From contig JAEYRH010000016.1 of the NCBI GenBank assembly GCA_023435705.1, forward strand, positions 558,001 to 622,000: 64,000 nucleotides of DNA, in the 5' to 3' direction. A program made the translations under genes and the position numbers. Below the pieces are notes generated by a model that had not been told where the DNA came from, made no database searches, and was given only the letters and a program-made list of their open reading frames with translations. The stretch is from Bacillota bacterium (lineage in GTDB: Bacteria; Bacillota; Clostridia; Christensenellales; UMGS416). Positions 57,325 to 64,000 of the stretch are shown in pieces; the stretch's first letter is position 1; each line of letters starts with the position of its first letter.

Positions 57325-60288
57325 TTAATGGAACTGGATCTCCACTTCGTGCAGCTTGCCGTCGGTGAAAAGCGGCACGCGGCTTCCATTCAGCGCTTTT
57401 CCATCCAGCAGGATCGTGGCGCTACCGTCCTTCACGCGATAGAACCCAGTAGGCTTTGTGATCGCAATTCTGTATTGTGCCCGGCCCATGTTCACATGGA
57501 GTGTGACATCGGTCTGCTCCGGCCGCAGCACAGGATCGGGCGCAAAGCCCTCGGTGTCTGCCTCCAGCCCCCAGGCGGAAAGCAGCGTGAGGTTCAACCA
57601 AGTGGCAGTGCCGCTGAGCATAGGCCCGATGTTTTCGCCGGTCTGGCTGTTGTTGTATTGCGTGCAGAACCGGGGGTTTCCTGCGGTTTCATAGGGATGC
57701 TCCATTGTGCGGTAAGGCAGCACCAGGTCAATCATCCACCAGGCCAGGCGGCAGAGGCGTTCAGCAAGCGCCTTGTCGGTCACCTCCTTGGAGGCTTTGA
57801 CCATCGCAGCGGCAGCCATCATGCTGGCGTGCTTGAATACGGCACCGTTTTCGCGGTCACCGGGGAAATAGTGGCCGGTGGCCGTGTTGCTGGAGATGCG
57901 CTCCAGATCAGCCGGGCTCATCAATTTCAAGCCAAATGGCGTTTTGAGAGTTGCCTCCATCGTGTCCAGCATCGTGGCAATCTGCGGCTCGGTGGCCGCG
58001 CCGCACAGCACCGCCCAGTTGAAGGAATTGAGGAAATATGCCCCGCCGATGGCCGGGTCGCCGGAAAGGCCGTCTCCGGCAGCACCCAGATAGGTATACT
58101 CCCCACCTGGATAACGGTTCAGAAGCACCCTGGCGAAAAAGTCACCTTTCCATGCGTCTTTCTGCAAGCTGTCATAAAGCTTCTGTGACAGCGCAGCCAG
58201 CCTTGCCTTGGTGGTTTCGTCGCCTTTTCCAGCCGCCATTTCTGCCGTCCGGTCGATTGCCAGCTTCAACAGGAAACCGTTCATTACACTTTCCGACCAG
58301 TTGCTCTCCAGCCGGTCACCGAACTTGCCGCCCTTTTCCAGCTGCTGCCGGTAGAGCTTTTCCTTGGCAATGCCGTCTGCGTAATCATTGTCCAACGACA
58401 GGCAATCGTTCCAATCAGCCCGGTCCAGCAGCGGGATGCCGTGCTTGCCCACGGAGATCTCGCCGGAATAGCGCAGGATTGCCAACATCGTTTCAAACAC
58501 CGTGCGGGTTCTCGCAGGTTTTGTGCCGGCGATCTCACATTGCTCATCCAAAAAGCCCATGTCTCCGGTGATGCCGATGTAACGGCTGGCTGCCTGTATG
58601 AACCACAGGCCGTCGTCGGACCAGACACCGGGCTCCTTGCCCACCCAGAAGAAGTTGTGGTAGGCAAAGCCAAATTCAAACACCTTGGCGCACCACTCCT
58701 TGAGCAGGTCCTTCACAAACCCGGCCATGCCCATACCCACCAGGTATTGCATGCTGGCAAAGATGTCCTGAATCTCGCGGAAACCTATTTCCCGCTGGCC
58801 TTTCTGTGTCTGGCAGAAGGAGCGGGACACAAACGTCTGATACAGCACCTGGAATGGCAGGTTGCGGTTTACATAAGCGTCAAACTGGCCATCGGAAGAC
58901 TCCACTTGCAGATAACCGCAGAACGCCTGCCCGAAATCCTTCACCGCCTGCAGCGCCCACTCCACCTGGCCCTGAGCCCGATACTTCTGAACCAGCGCTT
59001 CAATTTCACGCTCGGCGGTGGTGCCGTCAAATACAGGGTTGGTGCGGCTGGAAACGAGGCCCGTGAAGTTGTCCACCACGGCTGCCGAACCAGCTGCAAG
59101 CTCGATGGGAGCCGCCAGGGCGAAGAAGCCGGGGCCCTTGCGATAGAAGCTGTTGTTGAGACGGGGCAAGCTTTCGGGGTTTTCCAGTGTGCCGCCACCC
59201 AAGAACTCGGTGCAGTTCATGCAAAACTCGGTGGGGTAAGCGACCTCCTCGCCGTTGTGCACCATCATTGTGTGGAACCGCACATCCTGTTTGCAGTATT
59301 CCGGGTAGTAGTCGGGGCTCACGGCCACCAGGTTGCCCTGGCTGTCGCGCAGGATCCGCGACTGCATGATCACGTTGCTGTAAAGCACATCCTCAAACAC
59401 AGCGTGATCGGCGTTGGTGCCAAACATGCCGGTGTAGACAATCCGGAGGCTGCGGGCCTTCTCTCCCCTGTTTTCCACGCGGATGCGCTGCACCTCGGTG
59501 GCCAACGGCATGCCAGCCTCGTGGGGCAGGATGAAGATTGTGCGCTCGATGGCAAGACCGCAGGTGGTTTCATAGCGGATTATCGTGTGGTTCTGAGAGT
59601 GGGTGCAGGTGGCGGAAACGATGTTGGCTGCTCCCGGATCTGCCGAGTAGAAAAGCCTCTTGCCGCCCTCCACCAGATAAAACTGCCGGTTGGCCGGGAA
59701 GCCGTTTTCCTCCTGGCGCATGTCCCACCGGGTAGCAAGCACCTGTGTGGCGGCGTGGCTGCGGAATGCTCCCCTTCCCAGCCGGTCCACAACGCTTTTG
59801 GGTGTGGTTTGCAGCGCGTGGGCGAAACCCACGCGGTTGCCCATCAGCAGGTTCACGTTAAAATGGGGGCCAGGCGGCGGCGTGCGAAGATCCACCACAT
59901 GCTCACCATACTCATTTACAGTGCCGGCCCAATTGGCGGAATCTGCTACCACCGTGGCAACCGCAGCAGCCACCGCCACTGGTAACTCTGCTTCAAGAAT
60001 CTCGCCGTTGCTCGTGAAAAGCCTGGCCATACCGGCACCATCGGTCAGCAACAATGCCGACCCGCCAGGCAACCGAACCAGAAATTCAACCACGATAGAA
60101 TTCTTGAGCAGCTCCATCACAACAGGGGCCTTGCAGGCCAGGTTGCCTACGCCGATCACGGCATTCAATGAAGCGTCGCGGAAAAGGGCGTCCGCCGCCA
60201 GCCGCTCATCCAGCAGGCCATAAAAAACCCGCCGTAGGAGCTGTTCCGGTGTTTCTGCCAATCCACGCGCCGTGATCTTCTCCAACAT
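57325..60288 (-). CDS. GH94-type phosphorylase (cellobiose/chitobiose phosphorylase-like)
   Basis: A 987-residue protein without a signal peptide. The N-terminal two-thirds is a beta-sandwich region. The C-terminal (alpha/alpha)6-barrel contains GIPLLDRADWNDCL, with the catalytic Asp of GH94 glycoside phosphorylases, and GIGGMG-like loops that bind phosphate. Length is greater than typical cellobiose phosphorylase (about 810) and nearer to SOGP-type beta-1,2-oligoglucan enzymes; the substrate cannot be named. GGGAGG precedes the ATG. It is probably the enzyme that releases sugar phosphates from cytosolic oligosaccharides. Confidence 0.85.
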   Translation of the reverse strand: MLEKITARGLAETPEQLLRRVFYGLLDERLAADALFRDASLNAVIGVGNLACKAPVVMELLKNSIVVEFLVRLPGGSALLLTDGAGMARLFTSNGEILEAELPVAVAAAVATVVADSANWAGTVNEYGEHVVDLRTPPPGPHFNVNLLMGNRVGFAHALQTTPKSVVDRLGRGAFRSHAATQVLATRWDMRQEENGFPANRQFYLVEGGKRLFYSADPGAANIVSATCTHSQNHTIIRYETTCGLAIERTIFILPHEAGMPLATEVQRIRVENRGEKARSLRIVYTGMFGTNADHAVFEDVLYSNVIMQSRILRDSQGNLVAVSPDYYPEYCKQDVRFHTMMVHNGEEVAYPTEFCMNCTEFLGGGTLENPESLPRLNNSFYRKGPGFFALAAPIELAAGSAAVVDNFTGLVSSRTNPVFDGTTAEREIEALVQKYRAQGQVEWALQAVKDFGQAFCGYLQVESSDGQFDAYVNRNLPFQVLYQTFVSRSFCQTQKGQREIGFREIQDIFASMQYLVGMGMAGFVKDLLKEWCAKVFEFGFAYHNFFWVGKEPGVWSDDGLWFIQAASRYIGITGDMGFLDEQCEIAGTKPARTRTVFETMLAILRYSGEISVGKHGIPLLDRADWNDCLSLDNDYADGIAKEKLYRQQLEKGGKFGDRLESNWSESVMNGFLLKLAIDRTAEMAAGKGDETTKARLAALSQKLYDSLQKDAWKGDFFARVLLNRYPGGEYTYLGAAGDGLSGDPAIGGAYFLNSFNWAVLCGAATEPQIATMLDTMEATLKTPFGLKLMSPADLERISSNTATGHYFPGDRENGAVFKHASMMAAAAMVKASKEVTDKALAERLCRLAWWMIDLVLPYRTMEHPYETAGNPRFCTQYNNSQTGENIGPMLSGTATWLNLTLLSAWGLEADTEGFAPDPVLRPEQTDVTLHVNMGRAQYRIAITKPTGFYRVKDGSATILLDGKALNGSRVPLFTDGKLHEVEIQFH

Positions 60289-60401
60289 CCCTGTATCCTC
60301 CCAGATATCTGTTTACGGCGATTATACAAAAGATGGTATATGAAGGAAAGAATAAACGGTTTCACAGGATTGCGATCTTTTACCACAATTTTTACACAAA
60401 A

Positions 60402-60423
60402 GACCGCCGCAATCTGCGACGGC
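60402..60423 (-). terminator. Terminator after telA
   Basis: GGCCGTCGCA pairs with TGCGGCGGTC around a 2-3 base loop with one mismatch, followed on the minus strand by TTTTGTGTAAAAATT. It ends the telA transcript. Confidence 0.75.
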
Positions 60424-60454
60424 CTCTATTCTTCTGAAGAACAGGCACATGCCC

Positions 60455-61591
60455 TCAGTTCATCGCACTGCCCTTTTCCAGCTTGCGGATCTGCTCCTCA
60501 CCTTCGGCAGCCATTACCTTGAAGGTTTCGATGGTCTGCTTCATCACCGGCAGCGCCTGCTGCTTGTAGGTGCTGATCGCCTCAAGCGCGTCAATCAGAT
60601 CCTTGTAGGATTCGCGGAGTGTCTCCACAGAAACACCGGTCTGCATCGACTGGGTCTGGATCTCTGTGCCTTGCTCCTTGAGCATCTTGGAGGTGGAGCT
60701 GATGATATTGTTGGTCGTCTCATTAAGCAATTGAATCTTTTTCAAGACGATCCGCTGGTTGTAGAGGGCGCTGGCCACCATCACGGCAGTGCGCAGGGCA
60801 GTGATGGTCACGTTCTTGGCCCGGTCCACACCCCGGATCAGCTCCTTGTTGTTGCGGCGGATGATCTCCATGGCAATCACGCCCTGGTGGTTCACCACGA
60901 TCAACTGCTGCATATCCATCAGTTTCTGCCGCAAGGGAAAGAGGATCTCCTCCTGCACGAACTTGATCTTGTCCGCGTCCTCACCGGCGGCCTGTGCCTT
61001 TTCAATTTCGGCAGCAAGATACTCATCCATCAGAGTGCCCAGCTCAATTTCCTTGCTGATCCGCTTGGAAAGCTCGCGCAGGTTGTTCTCCTCAATCTCC
61101 AGCGTGGTGTTGTCATTGACCAGCACAGCGCGGCCCTTATCCAACGAGACAACGATGTCCGCAATCACGTTTTCGGCCTTCTCATACTTCTGGAAATAGG
61201 CCCGGATGGGGTTGAAGATCGCGCCCAGCACACCGGTCTTGGCAAAGTCCACCAGGCTCGGGTCCAGGTCTTTTATCTCGCGGTGCAGGTCCAGCAGGCT
61301 CTTGGACACCTGACCGCCGTCGCCGCCGGCCTGAGAAAGTTTGCCCACAGTCACGGTGAGCAACGAGTTTTTCTGGGAGGACTTCTGCAAGCTTTCCAGC
61401 CCAAAGCTCTCAATGCCCTTCACCACATTGCGCTTGTCCGGCAGAGAGTCCATATCAATCTGCATAAGCGATAGGGCATTGTTCTTCGCCTGCTCCCTGA
61501 GCTTGTCCAGCTCCTCCGGCGGTGTGGCTGTGGCCAGAGCCACTTCTTTTTTGATCTCCTCGGGGCTTGCAACCTGCATTGAAAAATCCAT
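60455..61591 (-). CDS. telA: TelA-family toxic anion resistance protein
   Basis: A 378-residue soluble protein rich in long coiled-coil helices, as typical for TelA/KlaA (PF05816). The family was named for tellurite resistance, but many members lie in stress or envelope-related clusters and their mechanism is unknown. The ATG at 61591 follows GGGAGGG; the longer open frame (48 more codons) runs into the upstream gene. It lies 19 bases after the vWA gene and is the last gene of this unit. Confidence 0.9.
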   Translation of the reverse strand: MDFSMQVASPEEIKKEVALATATPPEELDKLREQAKNNALSLMQIDMDSLPDKRNVVKGIESFGLESLQKSSQKNSLLTVTVGKLSQAGGDGGQVSKSLLDLHREIKDLDPSLVDFAKTGVLGAIFNPIRAYFQKYEKAENVIADIVVSLDKGRAVLVNDNTTLEIEENNLRELSKRISKEIELGTLMDEYLAAEIEKAQAAGEDADKIKFVQEEILFPLRQKLMDMQQLIVVNHQGVIAMEIIRRNNKELIRGVDRAKNVTITALRTAVMVASALYNQRIVLKKIQLLNETTNNIISSTSKMLKEQGTEIQTQSMQTGVSVETLRESYKDLIDALEAISTYKQQALPVMKQTIETFKVMAAEGEEQIRKLEKGSAMN

Positions 61592-61610
61592 GGTGTGTCC
61601 CTCCCGCATA

Positions 61611-63299
61611 TCAGAATTCAGCGTTGAACAGGTTTTGGATCTTATAAACAACATCGTCGGTGTCAGCGTTGATGCTGGCCGCCTCGTTGATCTTTGAGAC
61701 CGCCGCAAGCGCGTCGATGTTAGCATTGTAGCCAATCGTGTAGACAGGCACCTGCAAGCCTTCGATCATCCTACGGGTGTCTTTGAGCGTGCTGCCCTGG
61801 TTGGACTCGCCGTCAGTGAGCACAAACAGCATGAGCTTGGCGTTCGGGTTGCTCGCCTTGGCATCCTGCAGCATCTTTTCGGCCACGACGATGGCGTCAA
61901 ACATCGCTGTGCCGCCACCGGCGCTCATGTTTTTCACCGCGCCGGTGAAAAGAGAGCGCTGGTTCAGGTCAAATTTGCCGATGGGCAGCGCAACATCCAC
62001 GTTGCTGGAGAAAGTAACCAGCCCAACAGAGCAATCCGCGCCGATGTAGTTGGCACCGCTGATGAGCGATGTCTTCAATTTGTTCAGCGGCTCCCCGTCC
62101 ATGCTGCCGGAGGTGTCTGCAACAAACACAGCAATGATGTCGCGGTTGCTGTCCTTCTTTTCCTTCCATAACTTCTGGGCCTGGGCAAGCTTGGCGCCGT
62201 TCACATCGGACAATTCCATCTTGTAGTCATCATGCCGGTTGAAGCCGCATTTGGTGGCCGCCTGCTGGGCCTGCGGGGTTTTACAGTAATCAATGAACAG
62301 CTGTAAAACCTGCTTCTTTTCCTCCGAAAGCTTACCGATCTCATACACAGGGCTATCATGGCGCACACCGTAGGGTGTGAACACATACTCGGCATTCACA
62401 TCAGGAGAGTTGGCAAACTGCTGCGCCTCAAACACAAATCCATCCAGCACGCCGGATTTCACCGAGTCCTTCATCTGGAGCGTGGTGTATGCCACGAAAG
62501 GCACGTTCGCCTGGAACTTGATAAACTCCGAAGCGGCTGCCTCGCCGGTCGGGTCAGCTTTATCATAGGTATAGAGCAGTGACATGAGGAAGTTGGCGCC
62601 GGTGGAGCTGGCAAAGGGGTTGGTGTAGCCCATTGTGATCTCGCCGGCTGCAGTGGCTTCCGCCACAGTCTTCACGCTGACGGAGCCGTATTTGGCCACG
62701 ATCTCGTCCCGCTTGCTCTTGGAAAGCGCGATGCCGGCCACGTTTCCGCATAACCGCTTTTCCACCAGCGTCACATCGATGCCTTTGGCTTTCAGGTCGT
62801 CACCCCACAGCTCATTGCTGGGGCTGAAGGCGTCCGGCAGGTATTTGCCGGAAGAGATATAGTCGCAAGCCGCGCCGGAGGCGATGCCGCGGATGCTCAC
62901 CGACACCGGCTTGCCGCCAACGGTTGCGCCGGAGCTGTTGAAGCGGTTGGCCATATCCACCAGCCAGCCATCGTTACCGCTGCCAGCCTTCTCAGTGGAG
63001 GAGATGATCTCCACGGAGAGCGCGGAGGTCGCCTGCACCTGCTGGGGATATTTCGAGATATCGGGCAGGGCATCCTTCAAATTTGCCGGCTCCAGCTCCA
63101 CAGGCTCCTTCACGGGCTCAAGCGTGCCCACATTGATGCGCCGGTGCAGCCGGTTCATTGTTTCAACAGCCTGCTCCTCGGTGATCTGGCTTTGGTTCTT
63201 CCCAATGTTCTGTGTGAGGGTTATGATACCAAACACCACGCCAAACACCACCAGGCCCAAGGCCAGGATGATGAACACAACTCCTGATTTCTTTTTCAT
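61611..63299 (-). CDS. Solute-binding and vWA fusion protein, membrane-anchored
   Basis: The 562-residue protein has an N-terminal anchor helix (about 7-29). A periplasmic binding protein-like domain follows (about 90-360; SVEIISSTEKAGSGNDGWL and DAFSPSNELWGDDLK are recognisable segments). A vWA domain (about 372-560) then has the metal site DTSGSMDGE. Fusions of a substrate-binding domain to vWA occur in Firmicutes and Actinobacteria, and their function is unknown. AGGAG precedes the ATG. It sits between the XpaC-like and telA genes with gaps of 13 and 19 bases, so the three form one operon. Confidence 0.9.
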   Translation of the reverse strand: MKKKSGVVFIILALGLVVFGVVFGIITLTQNIGKNQSQITEEQAVETMNRLHRRINVGTLEPVKEPVELEPANLKDALPDISKYPQQVQATSALSVEIISSTEKAGSGNDGWLVDMANRFNSSGATVGGKPVSVSIRGIASGAACDYISSGKYLPDAFSPSNELWGDDLKAKGIDVTLVEKRLCGNVAGIALSKSKRDEIVAKYGSVSVKTVAEATAAGEITMGYTNPFASSTGANFLMSLLYTYDKADPTGEAAASEFIKFQANVPFVAYTTLQMKDSVKSGVLDGFVFEAQQFANSPDVNAEYVFTPYGVRHDSPVYEIGKLSEEKKQVLQLFIDYCKTPQAQQAATKCGFNRHDDYKMELSDVNGAKLAQAQKLWKEKKDSNRDIIAVFVADTSGSMDGEPLNKLKTSLISGANYIGADCSVGLVTFSSNVDVALPIGKFDLNQRSLFTGAVKNMSAGGGTAMFDAIVVAEKMLQDAKASNPNAKLMLFVLTDGESNQGSTLKDTRRMIEGLQVPVYTIGYNANIDALAAVSKINEAASINADTDDVVYKIQNLFNAEF

Positions 63300-63312
63300 T
63301 TCGCTCCTCCAG

Positions 63313-64000
63313 TTATCGATACCACTTCGTGTCGGTAATCAGCTGATCCAGCTCTTTCAGCGCCTGCATGCCTTCCAGCTCTCCCTCGTCCACACTGTTG
63401 AACTTGGAGATCTCAAACAGCAGCTTGTCCAGCCGCAGCAGGATTTCGTCGTTATCCTCCACGGCGTTGCCCACATAATCGATGTATTCCCGAAAGATCG
63501 CCAGCTTCTGCTCTGCTATAGCCTTGCTGAAGCGAGACTTGCCCCTTGCCAGCGCATCATATTCCTCTTCGTCAAAGGCGTAAATCCGGTTGATGATGCT
63601 GCGGATGTTGACCACCATCACCTTTTCTGCGCTGTCCACGATGGCCTTGAACTTTTGGTAACTCATCTCTGTGTCATTAAACTTCTGCAACAGGATATCG
63701 CGGATGAGCTCCTTCTTCCTTTGCATATTTTCGATTTGCTCGCGGATCTCACCGATCTTCACAGAAAACGTGCCAGCATACCCGATACGGCCCAACGCCT
63801 CATGGCAGGACTCCAGGCTTCCCAATTTATCCAGCAGCGCTTTGGGGTCTATCTTCTTCGCTGGGGCGTTGATGATCTGTAAATTCACATAGAAAAAAAG
63901 CACCGCGCTCACCACTATGGCGGTAAATCCGGTGGCTGACTCCAATGCGCCTCCGCCCAGGAGGCTGAGGCCCAGGAATGCTTTGGAAAACAGCGCCACA
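63313..64000 (-). CDS. XpaC-like (5-bromo-4-chloroindolyl phosphate hydrolysis) protein, cut by window end
   Basis: At least 228 residues are visible. A hydrophobic stretch near the visible N terminus (GFTAIVVSAVLFFYVNL) is followed by an all-helical, charged domain, matching the XpaC-like family often encoded beside telA. The first in-frame GTG lies at 63999, at the very edge, so the true start may be outside. Role unknown; genetic linkage to TelA and the vWA fusion suggests one membrane-associated complex. Confidence 0.72.
   Translation of the reverse strand, partial: VALFSKAFLGLSLLGGGALESATGFTAIVVSAVLFFYVNLQIINAPAKKIDPKALLDKLGSLESCHEALGRIGYAGTFSVKIGEIREQIENMQRKKELIRDILLQKFNDTEMSYQKFKAIVDSAEKVMVVNIRSIINRIYAFDEEEYDALARGKSRFSKAIAEQKLAIFREYIDYVGNAVEDNDEILLRLDKLLFEISKFNSVDEGELEGMQALKELDQLITDTKWYR

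Noticed and set aside
58441..59985. 514-residue plus-strand frame opposite the GH94-type gene
   Set aside because: It is a shadow of the minus-strand gene; its His/Val/Leu-rich composition and lack of a start site argue against coding.

Overview
The window comes from a spore-forming, monoderm member of the Clostridia (Firmicutes). The pointers are SpoIVA and SpoVD, T-box leaders, AGGAGG-type ribosome binding sites, a MurE whose DNPR motif indicates meso-diaminopimelate peptidoglycan, and the rpsF-ssb-rpsR and rplI-dnaB gene order typical of Firmicutes near oriC. I cannot name the genus. Nothing looks like phage, transposase, CRISPR, rRNA or tRNA.

Layout. 1-3000: 5' end of pyrG, a T-box-controlled aspartyl/asparaginyl-tRNA synthetase and an unknown two-helix membrane protein. 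3186-19282: spoIVA followed (reading against the numbering) by the division and cell wall cluster mraZ-rsmH-ftsL-spoVD-murE-mraY-murD-ftsW-murA-ftsQ-ftsA-ftsZ; murF, murG, murC and murB are absent and murA is present instead. 19283-19755: a regulatory region with the mraZ promoter, two consensus DnaA boxes and a tspO promoter carrying the same 14-bp MraZ-type operator as mraZ. 19756-25750: tspO, converging on a rpsF-ssb-rpsR block and an arginine deiminase-like-MazG-like-yybS-rplI-dnaB block. 25739-32455: radical SAM protein, T-box-controlled proS, AI-2E family permease, PRC-barrel protein and the iscR-iscS-iscU operon. 32590-49435: mixed metabolic and envelope genes (two vWA/lipoprotein genes, ahcY-mtaD, pyrimidine nucleoside phosphorylase, VanY, HAD phosphatase, methyltransferase, Fe-S reductase, hpf, radical SAM, glutaredoxin-like). 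49435-60300: repeat-rich gap, MFS and EamA exporters, L,D-transpeptidase, aldo/keto reductase, nucleoside kinase, GH51 arabinofuranosidase and a large GH94-type phosphorylase. 60455-64000: telA, a fused solute-binding/vWA protein and an XpaC-like gene cut by the window end.

How they work together: the mraZ cluster makes lipid-linked wall precursor steps and the divisome (FtsZ, FtsA, FtsQ, FtsL, FtsW, SpoVD). iscR-iscS-iscU builds Fe-S clusters under IscR control. ahcY and mtaD remove S-adenosylhomocysteine and its relatives.

The most notable observations are (1) a probable MraZ regulon member outside the wall cluster, tspO, whose operator matches that of mraZ in sequence and in distance from the -10 box; (2) a cloverleaf-like repeat whose outer stem would hide the ribosome binding site of the gene after proS; (3) an arginine deiminase-like protein that has lost a substrate-binding Asp; and (4) the XpaC / solute-binding-vWA / TelA module. 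Starts were chosen from ribosome binding sites, so several proteins are shorter than their longest reading frame.
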